From 73-13 sp035555435 (GTDB lineage: Bacteria > Actinomycetota > Actinomycetes > Actinomycetales > Microbacteriaceae): 64,000 nt of DNA. A program made the translations under genes and the position numbers. Under the pieces are notes generated by a model. That model saw only the letters and a list, made by a program, of their open reading frames with translations. It did not search any database and was not told the origin of the DNA. Shown here piece by piece: positions 42,856-52,532 of this stretch (positions are counted from its first letter, which is position 1; each line of letters starts with the position of its first letter). The DNA lies in contig DATMGN010000029.1 of assembly GCA_035555435.1 (NCBI GenBank), positions 61,326-125,325 of the forward strand, given 5' to 3'.

Positions 42856-43536
42856 TCAGGGGAAGACCGGGGGCCACACCGCGACGAGGAAGACCGCCGT
42901 CCAGTGGCACAGGAACGCGAGCAGCGTGCACGCGTGGAAGATCTCGTGGAAGCCGAAATGGTTCGGCCACGGGTTCGGCCGCTTGAGCGCGTAGACGAGC
43001 GCGCCGAGCGTGTAGAAGCCGCCGCCGACGAACACGAGCACCATCGACGCCGCCGCGGCGGCGAAGAGGTCGCCGACGTACATGAGCGCCGCCCAGCCGA
43101 GCAGCAGATACAGCGGCACGTAGAGCCAGCGCGGCGCGCGGATCCAGAAGATGCGGAACGCGATGCCGGCGATCGCCCCGCCCCACACCAGCGAGATGAG
43201 GATGACCGACTGCGGGAAGGGGAGTGCGAGCGTCGCGATCGGCGTGTAGGTGCCGGCGATGAGCAGGAAGATGTTCGCGTGGTCGAGGCGCTTGAGCGCG
43301 AGCTTGACCCGCGGCGACCAGTTGAAGCGGTGGTAGAGCGCCGAGCCGCCGAAGAGCATGAGCGAGGCGGCGAAGAAGACCGCCGACATGAGCTTCGCGA
43401 ACCAGCCGTCCGCGAGTGCGACGAGCACGACGCCGAGCGCGATCGCGACGGGGATCGTCGCCGCATGGATCCAGCCGCGCCATGAGGGCTTGATCTCGGC
43501 GGGCGGCGCCGGGGGTGCCTCTTGGATGACCGTCAC
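42856..43536 (-). CDS. trhA: Hemolysin III/PAQR family membrane protein
   Basis: 226 aa with seven membrane helices. The Hly-III zinc-site residues appear as SALYHRFNWSP (His), DHANIFLLIAGTYTP (Asp/His) and the C-terminal HEIFHACTLLAFLCHW (His, His). In bacteria these proteins affect membrane fluidity and are not proven haemolysins. GTG 43536 lies 6 nt after TATTCT (minus strand 43543-43548), a leaderless promoter back-to-back with that of uppS. Confidence 0.92.
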   Translation of the reverse strand: MTVIQEAPPAPPAEIKPSWRGWIHAATIPVAIALGVVLVALADGWFAKLMSAVFFAASLMLFGGSALYHRFNWSPRVKLALKRLDHANIFLLIAGTYTPIATLALPFPQSVILISLVWGGAIAGIAFRIFWIRAPRWLYVPLYLLLGWAALMYVGDLFAAAAASMVLVFVGGGFYTLGALVYALKRPNPWPNHFGFHEIFHACTLLAFLCHWTAVFLVAVWPPVFP

Positions 43537-43577
43537 GCACAGAGAATAGGCGCAGCGGCTGGGAGTACCGTAGGCAC

Positions 43578-44351
43578 GTGGATCGACGAAGCGGTGGCCT
43601 GCTCTACCGCCTCTACCAGCGTCGGCTCCGCAAGCGGCTCGACGCGAAGCGCCTGCCCCGCCACGTCGCGATGATCATCGACGGCAACCGGCGCTGGGCG
43701 CGCCAGCGCGGCCTGGACTCGACCGACCACGGCTACCGCGCGGGCGCCGACGTGTACCGCGACTTCCTCGTGTGGTGCGACGACCTGGGGGTGCGTCACG
43801 TCACGCTCTACCTGCTGTCGAGCGACAACGTCGTCAAGCGTCCCGCCGAGGAGCTCGAGGGGCTCATCGCGATCATCGGCGAACTCGCCGACGAGCTCTC
43901 GCGGTTCCGCGACTGGCGTCTCCAGCACGTCGGCTCGGCGGAGGGGCTCCCGGATCCGCTCGTCGCGCAGCTCGCCGCCGCCGAGCAGCGCACCGCGGCG
44001 AAGACCGGCATGCACGTCAACCTCGCGGTCGGCTACGGCGGCCGGCGCGAGATCGTCGACGCGATCCGCACGATCGTGCGCGAGCACGGCCGCGACGGCG
44101 GCACGCTGGAGGACCTCGCGGAGGACCTCACGCCGGAGAAGATCGGCGAGCACCTGTACACGGGCGGCCAGCCCGACCCAGATCTCGTCATCCGCACGTC
44201 GGGGGAGCTGCGGCTGTCCGACTTCATGCTCTGGCAGTCGGCGCACTCCGAGTTCTACTTCGTCGAGGCCCTGGGCCCCGACTTCCGGGAGGTCGACTTC
44301 CTGCGAGCGCTGCGGGCGTATGCAGAACGCGATCGCCGGCTGGGTCGCTGA
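43578..44351 (+). CDS. uppS: cis-Prenyltransferase (isoprenyl diphosphate synthase, UppS family)
   Basis: 257 aa. The catalytic motif HVAMIIDGNRRWARQRG includes Asp35. The blocks LYLLSSDNVVKRPAEE, AVGYGGRREI and DLVIRTSGELRLSDFMLWQSAHSEF complete the family core. It condenses isopentenyl diphosphate to make the lipid carrier for cell-wall synthesis or a shorter precursor; chain length cannot be judged. GTG 43578 lies 6 nt after TACCGT (43566-43571). Actinobacteria often carry two such enzymes. Confidence 0.94.
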   Translation: MDRRSGGLLYRLYQRRLRKRLDAKRLPRHVAMIIDGNRRWARQRGLDSTDHGYRAGADVYRDFLVWCDDLGVRHVTLYLLSSDNVVKRPAEELEGLIAIIGELADELSRFRDWRLQHVGSAEGLPDPLVAQLAAAEQRTAAKTGMHVNLAVGYGGRREIVDAIRTIVREHGRDGGTLEDLAEDLTPEKIGEHLYTGGQPDPDLVIRTSGELRLSDFMLWQSAHSEFYFVEALGPDFREVDFLRALRAYAERDRRLGR

Positions 44352-44393
44352 ACCCGGCGTTCTCCCGTCGGATGCTCGTGCACCCGTCCTGAT

Positions 44394-44444
44394 GTGGGCG
44401 CAAATGGCTGTATCGCCCGCCCGCCGGCGACCCTTTGCGCCCAC
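44394..44444. repeat. 51-nt inverted-repeat element, copy B
   Basis: GTGGGCGCAAA and TTTGCGCCCAC are perfect 11-bp arms. The element is exactly as long as copy A (4763-4813). It also shares internal bases, notably GGCT after the left arm and CGACC before the right arm. It lies 43 nt after uppS. The rest of the 44352-44584 gap shows only a TAGCGT hexamer (44537-44542) as a possible phoH promoter. Confidence 0.7.
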
Positions 44445-44584
44445 TACGGCGAGTGGCGAGAGAACTGTGGGGAGCAGGCCGAGTGAACACCCGCTGCCCC
44501 GGTGTGTCGATCCGCGCGACACGCGCGGGGCGGGCCTAGCGTCATGCTTGTCGGGCGAGTCGCACTGACCGCCCGGGAACGGGA

Positions 44585-45943
44585 GTGAGCGTGACCGACA
44601 CCCGCCAGACCAAGTCCGCGGCGACGAAGGCGGCTGGGGGTGGGAAGGGCACGCGCCAGCTGACGTACGTGCTCGACACCTCCGTGCTGCTGAGCGATCC
44701 GCGGGCGATCTTCCGATTCGCGGAGCACGACGTCGTCATCCCCGTGGTCGTCATCGGCGAGCTCGAGAAGAAGCGGCACGATCCCGAGCTCGGCTACTTC
44801 GCCCGGCAGGCGCTGCGTCACCTCGACGACCTGCGGATGCGCCACGAGCGCCTCGACTTCCCGATCGCGGTGGGCGACGGCGGCAGCCTGCGCGTCGAGC
44901 TCAACCACTCGAACCAGGCGGTGCTGCCGTCCGGCCTCCAGCTCGGGGACAACGACTCCCGCATCCTCGCCGTCGCGATGAACCTCGCGGGCGACGGCCT
45001 CGACGTCACGGTCGTCTCCAAGGACCTCCCCATGCGCGTCAAGGCCGCCTCGATCGGCCTGAGTGCGGAGGAGTACCGCGCGGAGCAGACGCCGGACAGC
45101 GGCTGGACCGGGCAGGCCGAGATCACGCTCGGCAGCGACGCGATGGCGCGGCTCTACGACGAGGAGACGCTCGCGTCGGACCTCGTCGCCGAGCTGCCGG
45201 TGAACACGGGCCTCGTCATCCACTCCGACCGCGGCTCCGCGCTCGGTCGCGTGTCGGGACACAACGCGATCCGCCTGGTCCGCGGGGACCGCGACGTCTT
45301 CGGCCTCCACGGCCGCAGCGCCGAGCAGCGCCTCGCGATCGACCTGCTCCTGGACCCCGAGGTCGGCATCGTGTCGCTCGGCGGTCGGGCGGGTACCGGC
45401 AAGTCGGCGCTCGCGCTGTGCGCGGGCCTCGAGGCGGTGCTCGAGAAGCAGCAGCACCGCAAGATCATGGTGTTCCGGCCGCTGTATGCAGTGGGCGGGC
45501 AGGAGCTCGGCTACCTCCCGGGCGATGCGGCGGAGAAGATGAACCCGTGGGCGCAGGCGGTCTTCGACACGCTCGGCTCGGTCGTGTCGCAGAACGTGCT
45601 CGACGAGGTCATCGATCGCGGCATCCTCGAGGTGCTGCCGCTCACGCACATCCGCGGGCGCTCGCTGCATGACGCCTTCGTGATCGTCGACGAGGCGCAG
45701 AGCCTCGAGCGCAACGTGCTACTGACGGTGCTGAGCCGCATCGGCCAGAACTCGCGCGTCGTCCTCACGCACGACGTCGCGCAGCGCGACAACCTGCGGG
45801 TCGGCCGCCACGACGGGGTCGCGAGCGTCATCGAGACGCTCAAGGGCTCGCCGCTCTTCGCGCACATGACGCTGACGCGCTCGGAGCGCTCGGCGATCGC
45901 GGCGCTCGTGACGGATCTCCTGGAGGGCAACGAGCTCGCCTGA
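44585..45943 (+). CDS. PhoH-like protein with N-terminal PIN domain (PhoH2 type)
   Basis: 452 aa. A PIN nuclease domain (about 25-160) begins YVLDTSVLLSDPRAI with conserved acidic residues (VVIGELEKKRHD, LGDNDSRILAVA). The PhoH ATPase has Walker A GRAGTGKS at about 268-275 and Walker B FVIVDEAQSLER. PhoH2 proteins are described as RNA helicase-nucleases. GTG 44585 and GTG 44591 are both possible starts; the GGGAG site is better placed for the second. Confidence 0.93.
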   Translation: MSVTDTRQTKSAATKAAGGGKGTRQLTYVLDTSVLLSDPRAIFRFAEHDVVIPVVVIGELEKKRHDPELGYFARQALRHLDDLRMRHERLDFPIAVGDGGSLRVELNHSNQAVLPSGLQLGDNDSRILAVAMNLAGDGLDVTVVSKDLPMRVKAASIGLSAEEYRAEQTPDSGWTGQAEITLGSDAMARLYDEETLASDLVAELPVNTGLVIHSDRGSALGRVSGHNAIRLVRGDRDVFGLHGRSAEQRLAIDLLLDPEVGIVSLGGRAGTGKSALALCAGLEAVLEKQQHRKIMVFRPLYAVGGQELGYLPGDAAEKMNPWAQAVFDTLGSVVSQNVLDEVIDRGILEVLPLTHIRGRSLHDAFVIVDEAQSLERNVLLTVLSRIGQNSRVVLTHDVAQRDNLRVGRHDGVASVIETLKGSPLFAHMTLTRSERSAIAALVTDLLEGNELA

Positions 45944-45954
45944 CCGTCGCCGTC

Positions 45955-45981
45955 TTCAGGTGTGCGCCCTGCACACCTGAA
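45955..45981. terminator. Strong hairpin after the PhoH gene
   Basis: TTCAGGTGTGC, loop GCCCT, GCACACCTGAA: perfect 11-bp arms, 12 nt after the stop codon. No U-tract, but it is the most stable simple hairpin in the window and sits between two genes read in the same direction. Confidence 0.65.
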
Positions 45982-46015
45982 AGGCGGGGTCGGAGAGGGT
46001 CGATAGTCTCGTGGG

Positions 46016-46774
46016 GTGACGACCTGGATCCTCGGCGGGGCCGCGGCGATCCTCGGTGCGGTACTCCTGTGGGGGCTCGTGTCCCCGCGCTCGCAGTGGC
46101 GCGTGCTCGTCGGCTGGTCGGCGCGCGACCCCGACCGCACGGAGCCGGGCGACGGCGTCCACGGCGTCACCCGGATCCTGTGCCTGATCGGGCTGCTCGG
46201 TCTCGCGGCGTTCGCAGCGATCCAGATCTGGTCCGCCGTCGCGCACCAGCCGCGCGCGGCCCCGCCCCGCACCCCGATCGAGGAGATGTGGGGGACGCCC
46301 GTCCCGCAGCTCGTCGACCGCGTCGTCACGCCCGCCGCCGGGCCGCCCGCCGAGTTCGTCTCTGGGCCGATCGCGGGCTACCAGGAGCTCGAGCGCGGCT
46401 GGGCGCCCGACTATCTCGTCAACGTGCCGCGCTGGTCGTTCCTCGCCGAGCCGACGCCGGGCGGGCTCATCGGCAGCTACGCCGGCGACGGCTTCACGGC
46501 GTACGGCATCTCGGACGTGCTCGTCGCCGCGCAGGGCCCGCTCCACTGCATCCCCCGCGTCGCGGCGGTCGAGGAGAGCGAGGCGGTCATCACGATCGGC
46601 GTCTACTGGGGGCTGCCGGGCGGCGCCGAACAGGACAGCCTGACGGGATGCGCGGAGCCGGGTGAGCTGCTCCAGACGGTGCTCCTGCCGATCCAGCTGG
46701 CCGGACCGGTCGACGGGCGCAACGTCGTCACGTTCGACGGCGACGCGGTCGCGCCGGTCCGCGTGCTCGGCTGA
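46016..46774 (+). CDS. Membrane-associated protein of unknown function (DUF6199-like N-terminus)
   Basis: 252 aa. Two N-terminal membrane helices (about 4-22 and 50-68) frame a short loop with WRVLVGWSARDPDRTEPGD, which resembles DUF6199-type segments. The C-terminal 170 residues are an extracytoplasmic domain with two cysteines (GPLHCIP, LTGCAEP) that could form a disulfide. GTG 46016 lies 6 nt after TAGTCT (46004-46009). I do not recognise a function. Confidence 0.75.
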   Translation: MTTWILGGAAAILGAVLLWGLVSPRSQWRVLVGWSARDPDRTEPGDGVHGVTRILCLIGLLGLAAFAAIQIWSAVAHQPRAAPPRTPIEEMWGTPVPQLVDRVVTPAAGPPAEFVSGPIAGYQELERGWAPDYLVNVPRWSFLAEPTPGGLIGSYAGDGFTAYGISDVLVAAQGPLHCIPRVAAVEESEAVITIGVYWGLPGGAEQDSLTGCAEPGELLQTVLLPIQLAGPVDGRNVVTFDGDAVAPVRVLG

Positions 46775-46805
46775 GGATGTCGGAGGCACGGCGTAGCGTC
46801 GACGT

Positions 46806-47729
46806 GTGATGGAGCTCTCCGGGGACGAGGCCCGACGTCTGCGAGCGCGGGCCCACCTGCTCGGGGGCTCATCGCTCGAGCCGGCCGCGGTCGTCGCGCG
46901 GGCGGGCGCGATGCAGGGTCAGGATCAGCACGCGGTGCTCCAGGCGATCGCGCTGCGCTCGGCTCCCGGCACCGACGCGGACCAGGTGCGGGCGGCCTTC
47001 GACTCGGGGGCCATCGTGCGCGGCTGGCCGATGCGCGGCACGCTCTTCGCGATCACGCCCGAGGACCTCGCGGGCTTCACGCGGGTCACCGGGCCGCGGC
47101 TCGGCGCGACGCTGCGCACCCGCCGGGCGTATGTCGGCATCACCGAAGCGGACTTCGAACGGGCGCGCGAGGTCGCCGTCGAGGCGCTCGCGACCGGCGG
47201 TCGCACGCGCGAGGAGCTCGCGGCGCGCTGGGCCGACGCCGGCGTGCCGCAGGGCGCCGGGATCAACTACCACCTCGTCTCGACGCTCGCGATCTCGGGC
47301 GTCCTGCACCTGGGGCGGTTCGAGGGCCGGCAGCAGCTCGTCGAGCGCGCTCAGGAGTCGGTCGAGGAGGAGTCGGCATTCCTCGTCCGGATGGCGACGG
47401 CGTTCTACGGGGCGCGTGGACCCGCGACGATCGACGACTTCGCGTGGTGGACGAAGCTGCCGAAGTCGCTGCTGCGTCCCGCGGTGGAGGCCGTCGCGGG
47501 GCTCGAGACGGTGTCGGTCGAGGGGCGCGAGATGCGCTATCTCGACGACGGGGTCCGCGGCGAGCCGATGCCGCGCGAGCTCGTCGTGCCGTCGTTCGAC
47601 GAGTGGATCCTGGGGTATCAGGACCGGTCGCTCGTCGCGACGCCCGAAGTCATGCGGGACGTCGCGACGAGCAACGGGATATTCCGGGCCGCCCGACTGG
47701 TCGACGGGGTCGTCGTGGGTCGGGCGTAG
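46806..47729 (+). CDS. AlkZ-family DNA glycosylase, apparently 3'-truncated
   Basis: 307 aa. The HTH_42 family pattern is visible: MQGQDQHAVLQAIALRS with the QxQ pair Q37/Q39, as in Streptomyces AlkZ, then RGWPMRGTLFAITPEDL, LVPSFDEWILGYQDRS and IFRAARLVDGVVVGRA. Family members usually run about 40-60 residues further, into a strand pair after VVG. Here TAG stops it directly before a degenerate palindromic repeat (47732-47756). AlkZ unhooks azinomycin-type crosslinks; whether this shortened form is active is open. GTG 46806 lies 6 nt after TAGCGT (46794-46799). Confidence 0.82.
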   Translation: MMELSGDEARRLRARAHLLGGSSLEPAAVVARAGAMQGQDQHAVLQAIALRSAPGTDADQVRAAFDSGAIVRGWPMRGTLFAITPEDLAGFTRVTGPRLGATLRTRRAYVGITEADFERAREVAVEALATGGRTREELAARWADAGVPQGAGINYHLVSTLAISGVLHLGRFEGRQQLVERAQESVEEESAFLVRMATAFYGARGPATIDDFAWWTKLPKSLLRPAVEAVAGLETVSVEGREMRYLDDGVRGEPMPRELVVPSFDEWILGYQDRSLVATPEVMRDVATSNGIFRAARLVDGVVVGRA

Positions 47730-47731
47730 GG

Positions 47732-47748
47732 GGTCTCGATGCGGCAGG

Positions 47749-47756
<8 letters not shown>
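47732..47756. repeat. Degenerate REP-like repeat, family 1, at a convergent gene end
   Basis: GGTCTCGAT, a shortened centre, then GCTACGAGG, compared with GGTCTCGATACGC/GCTACTCGACC elsewhere. It starts 2 nt after the AlkZ-type stop codon, and its CTA (47749-47751) is the TAG stop of fumC on the other strand. Confidence 0.55.
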
Positions 47757-49161
<1,405 letters not shown>

Positions 49162-49224
49162 GGGGCTTTCCTTTCTTGACGAGGTCGGCACGTGCTGCGC
49201 GCTCGACCCGCGTTGGTTGTCTGC

Positions 49225-49848
49225 TCAGACGAGGCCCACGATGACATCGGGCTCGACGCGTCCGGCGGCCAGGCGATAGTTCGCGCCGACCACCGCCAGC
49301 CTACCGTCGGCGATCGCCTCCGAGACGACCGTGGAGGACTCGATGAGCTCCTTGATGGTGTCGCGCAGGTGCTCGCGCCCCACCTCCTGCGAGTCGAGGT
49401 CGTGGGTCGTCGTCGAGCCGTTCCTGGAGCGAACGCGATGGACGGCCGGGAGGATGGTGCGCACGATCCGCGCGATGTGGATGGGCAGGGGCGCGGCCTC
49501 GGGGTCGGTCTGGCGCATCGCGGCGGCGACGGCGCCGCATTCGTCGTGGCCGAGCACGAGGATGAGCGGCACCTTGAGGATCGCGACGGCGTAGTCGATC
49601 GAGCCGATGACGGACTCGGAGATCACCTGACCGGCGTTGCGCACCACGAAGAGGTCGCCGAGGCCGCGGTCGAAGATGAGCTCGGCCGCGAGGCGCGAGT
49701 CGCTGCAGCCGAAGAGCGTCGCGATGGGCGCCTGGCCCTGCGCGATCTCCGAGCGGTAGGCGGCGTCCTGGTGCGGGTGCTGCACCTGACCCGAGACGAA
49801 TCGCTCGTTGCCGGCCTGGAGCTCCGCCCATGCCTCGGCCGGCGTCAT
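49225..49848 (-). CDS. Beta-class carbonic anhydrase
   Basis: 207 aa. Zinc ligands C48 (FGCSDSRLAAE, with D50 and R52 catalytic), H101 and C104 (LGHDECGAVAAA) are all present. It interconverts CO2 and bicarbonate in the cytosol. ATG 49848 shares one base with the TGA of the DUF4245 gene, so they are coupled. A GTG one codon upstream is the alternative start. Confidence 0.95.
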   Translation of the reverse strand: MTPAEAWAELQAGNERFVSGQVQHPHQDAAYRSEIAQGQAPIATLFGCSDSRLAAELIFDRGLGDLFVVRNAGQVISESVIGSIDYAVAILKVPLILVLGHDECGAVAAAMRQTDPEAAPLPIHIARIVRTILPAVHRVRSRNGSTTTHDLDSQEVGREHLRDTIKELIESSTVVSEAIADGRLAVVGANYRLAAGRVEPDVIVGLV

Positions 49849-50438
49849 CACCGGGCGACCTCCGCGCCGATCGAGGTGGCGACGAGCGAGAAGTCGGCGT
49901 CGCTCGCGCTGCCGTGCAGCAGGACGAGCGAGCTCGGGAGCTCGGTGGCGAGGTTGAACGCGTAGTTGCCGGTGGGGTCGACCGCGCGGCGGTCGTATTG
50001 CGTCCACTCCAGGCCCTCGACGCGGACCGTACCGGTCGGCTCGACGACCTTGTCCGGCAGGACCAGGGCCGTGCCGGGCTCCTGCGCGAGCAGCTGCGTG
50101 AGACCGACGTAGCCCTCGCTCGGCGAGAGGAAGCCGATCTCCCAGAGGACGACGCCGTCCTGCTCGCTCACGCGGGCGTAATTCGCGCTCCAGCCGTCGG
50201 GCAGCTGGGGATCGAGGATCTCCGGTCCGTACGCGCTGCGCGCGGCCTGGGCGACGGCGTGCCAGTCGGTCGGGGCCCGCGTGCCCGCGTCGGGGCGCAC
50301 GACGACGAGGACGAGGAACGCGACAATGCCGAGGCAGCCGATGATGGCGCCGATGAGCGCGAGCGCCGTCTGCGGGTAGCGGCCGCGCTTCGGCGGCGCG
50401 ACCGTCTGGACCGGGCCGGACCCCGCCCCGTCGCTCAC
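49848..50438 (-). CDS. DUF4245 membrane protein
   Basis: 196 aa. One membrane helix (about 24-46, ALIGAIIGCLGIVAFLVLVVV) is followed by an extracytoplasmic domain with DWHAVAQAARSAYGPEIL, LPDGWSANYARV and VGLTQLLAQEP. This is DUF4245, a conserved actinobacterial family typically next to xseB/xseA or glpX. GTG 50438 overlaps the xseB stop (GTGA). Function unknown. Confidence 0.9.
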   Translation of the reverse strand: MSDGAGSGPVQTVAPPKRGRYPQTALALIGAIIGCLGIVAFLVLVVVRPDAGTRAPTDWHAVAQAARSAYGPEILDPQLPDGWSANYARVSEQDGVVLWEIGFLSPSEGYVGLTQLLAQEPGTALVLPDKVVEPTGTVRVEGLEWTQYDRRAVDPTGNYAFNLATELPSSLVLLHGSASDADFSLVATSIGAEVAR

Positions 50439-50665
50439 TCCGCCTCCGCGGCGACCGCCGCCTGGCGGGCCGCATCGAGGCGGGTCTTCGCGCCCTGGAG
50501 CCATTCCTCGCAGCGCGTCGCGAGCGCTTCGCCGCGCTCCCAGAGGCGCAGGGACTCCTCGAGCGTGGCCGCGCCCTGCTCCAACTGGGTCACGACGGCG
50601 ACGAGCTCATCGCGGGCCTGCTCGTAGGAGAGGGTCGCGACATCCGATGCGGGGGACTCGGGCAC
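50435..50665 (-). CDS. xseB: Exodeoxyribonuclease VII small subunit
   Basis: 76 aa. The family core YEQARDELVAVVTQLEQGAATLEESLRLWERGEALATRCEEWL is complete. It binds the XseA C-terminus to form the ssDNA exonuclease. GTG 50665 is chosen because TAGATT lies 7 nt upstream (50673-50678 on the minus strand), making the transcript leaderless; an earlier TTG in frame would overlap that hexamer. It has its own promoter although xseA lies just upstream. Confidence 0.93.
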   Translation of the reverse strand: MPESPASDVATLSYEQARDELVAVVTQLEQGAATLEESLRLWERGEALATRCEEWLQGAKTRLDAARQAAVAAEAE

Positions 50666-50705
50666 GGGGAACAATCTACTGGCTGCGGCTGACAGTCGGC
50701 GGGCG

Positions 50706-50736
50706 GGGGTCTCGATATGCGCTTCGCGCTACTCGA
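50706..50736. repeat. REP-like repeat, family 1, between xseA and xseB
   Basis: GGTCTCGATATGCG, CTTC, then GCGCTACTCGACC form an imperfect hairpin. This is the cleanest copy of the family. It lies upstream of the xseB promoter and downstream of xseA and may isolate the two transcripts. Confidence 0.75.
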
Positions 50737-50754
50737 CCCGCCGGCCGGAGGCGA

Positions 50755-51960
50755 CTACTCGGCGCGGACCGCGATCTCGCCGTCGCCGAGCATGATGCCG
50801 AGGGCGTCGCCGGTCGCGACCTCCGCGGTCGAGCGCAGGATCGAGCCGTCCTGGCGGAACGCGATGGCGTAGCCCCGCTCGAGCGTGCGCACCGGCGACA
50901 GTGCCCGCAGCTGGCCGCTCAACTGGGCGACGGCGGCCTGCGCCGCCTCGACGCGCCGCTCCACGAGCTGCGTCCCGCGATCCGCCCAGCGGGCGACCTC
51001 CTCCTCGCGGCTGCCGATGATCCACGCGGAGTCCGCAAGCGCCGGCCGGCTGCGCAGTGCCGACACCTTCTCGATCTCCGTGCCGACGAAGGAGGCGAGC
51101 CGGTTCAGGATCCGCGCCCGCGCCTGCCGCACGCCGTTCAGCTCCTCGACGACGTCGGGGACGACGCGCTTGGCGGCATCGGTCGGCGTCGAGGCGCGGA
51201 GGTCCGCGACCTCGTCGAGCAGCGGCCGGTCGTTCTCGTGCCCGATCGCCGAGACGATCGGCGTGCGCGCCGCCGCGGCCGTGCGCAGCAGCGCCTCATC
51301 GCTGAACGGCAGCAGGTTCATGAAGTCGCCGCCGCCGCGGGCGACGATGATGACGTCGACCTCCGGGTCGGCGTCGAGCTCGCGGATGCCGGCCGCGACC
51401 TCGGCGGCCGCGCGCTCGCCCTGGACGAGCGCGTATCGCGTTCTGAATCGGACATCCGGCCAGCGCAGCCGCGCGTTGCGGATGACGTCCTTCTCCGCGT
51501 CGGAGTTCTCGCCCGTGACGAGGCCGATGAGCTGGGGGAGGAACGGCAGCGGCAGCTTCCGGCTCGGCTCGAAGAGGCCCTCGTCGGCGAGCTGGCGACG
51601 CAGGCGCTCGATGCGCTCGAGCAGATCGCCGAGGCCGACGTGGCGGATCTCGCGCGCATTGAGCGTCAGCTCGCCGCGGTTCGCCCAGAAGTCGACCTTC
51701 GCCCGCACGACGACCCGGTCGCCCGGCTTGAACGCGCCCGCCGCGTCGGGGATCGTGCGCGTCCACACCGTCAGCCCGAGCGTCGCATCCTGCTGCAGGT
51801 CCTTGATCTTCGCGAACACGCCCGACTGCCGCGCATTCCACTGCGTCAGCTCGCCCTCGATCCACACCTCGCCGAGGCGGTCGATGTAGCCCTTGAGCTC
51901 GCTCGCCAGACGACCGACCGGCCACGGCGCCTCGGAGCTCATCGGCGCGGACAACGACAT
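50755..51960 (-). CDS. xseA: Exodeoxyribonuclease VII large subunit
   Basis: 401 aa. An N-terminal OB-fold (about 10-110, WIEGELTQWNARQSGVFAKIKD) is followed by the nuclease domain with GLVTGENSDAEKDVI, VDVIIVARGGGDFMNL and SAIGHENDRPLLDEVADLRASTPTDAAK. A coiled-coil region and the C-terminal RGYAIAFRQDG segment, which binds XseB, complete it. ATG 51960 lies 6 nt after TATCGT (minus strand 51967-51972), a leaderless promoter. Confidence 0.96.
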   Translation of the reverse strand: MSLSAPMSSEAPWPVGRLASELKGYIDRLGEVWIEGELTQWNARQSGVFAKIKDLQQDATLGLTVWTRTIPDAAGAFKPGDRVVVRAKVDFWANRGELTLNAREIRHVGLGDLLERIERLRRQLADEGLFEPSRKLPLPFLPQLIGLVTGENSDAEKDVIRNARLRWPDVRFRTRYALVQGERAAAEVAAGIRELDADPEVDVIIVARGGGDFMNLLPFSDEALLRTAAAARTPIVSAIGHENDRPLLDEVADLRASTPTDAAKRVVPDVVEELNGVRQARARILNRLASFVGTEIEKVSALRSRPALADSAWIIGSREEEVARWADRGTQLVERRVEAAQAAVAQLSGQLRALSPVRTLERGYAIAFRQDGSILRSTAEVATGDALGIMLGDGEIAVRAE

Positions 51961-52019
51961 GCGCCCACGATAGCCGCGCGGTCCGACCTCGCCGCGCGGC
52001 GATGGCGCATGCTGGAGGG

Positions 52020-52532
52020 GTGGAAACCGACGCGGCACGACCCACGATCATCGTGATCGGCGTCTCGGGCTCCGGCAAGTCGACCGTCGGACGGCTCATC
52101 GCCGAGCGGATCGGCGCCGAGTTCATCGACGGCGACGACCTGCACCCGCCCGAGAACGTCGCGAAGATGGCCTCCGGCGCCGCGCTCACCGACGACGATC
52201 GGTGGCCGTGGCTGCGCCGGATCGCCGAGGTCGCCGGCAGCGGTCCCGTCGTGATCGCCTGCTCGGCCCTGCGCCGGGTCTATCGCGACGCCCTCAGCGC
52301 CGACGCCGGGCGGCCGCTCGCATTCGTCCACCTCGACGCGCCCCCCGAGATCCTCGAAGCCCGGATCGGCCACCGCGAAGGCCACTTCATGCCCGCATCG
52401 CTGCTCGGCTCGCAGCTCGCGACCCTCGAGCCGCTCGGGTCCGACGAGCCCGGCGTCGTGCTCGACGCGCGCCGGACGCCCGACGAGCTCGCCGGCGACG
52501 TCGCCGCGTGGCTCGGCAGGAGGGCGTTCTAG
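52020..52532 (+). CDS. gntK: Gluconokinase
   Basis: 170 aa. P-loop GVSGSGKS at residues 14-21, then EFIDGDDLHPPENVAKMASG, a signature of thermoresistant-type gluconokinases, and GHFMPASLLGSQLATLEPL. It phosphorylates gluconate to 6-phosphogluconate, the substrate of Gnd. GTG 52020 is preferred because it lies 6 nt after a CATGCT hexamer; ATG 52002 would add six residues. Its 3' end overlaps the convergent SDR gene by 4 nt. Confidence 0.93.
   Translation: METDAARPTIIVIGVSGSGKSTVGRLIAERIGAEFIDGDDLHPPENVAKMASGAALTDDDRWPWLRRIAEVAGSGPVVIACSALRRVYRDALSADAGRPLAFVHLDAPPEILEARIGHREGHFMPASLLGSQLATLEPLGSDEPGVVLDARRTPDELAGDVAAWLGRRAF

Noticed and set aside
52002..52019. ATG 52002 as the gluconokinase start
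   Set aside because: It would add six residues before the normal N-terminus; GTG 52020 has a -10-like hexamer at leaderless spacing. Not fully excluded.
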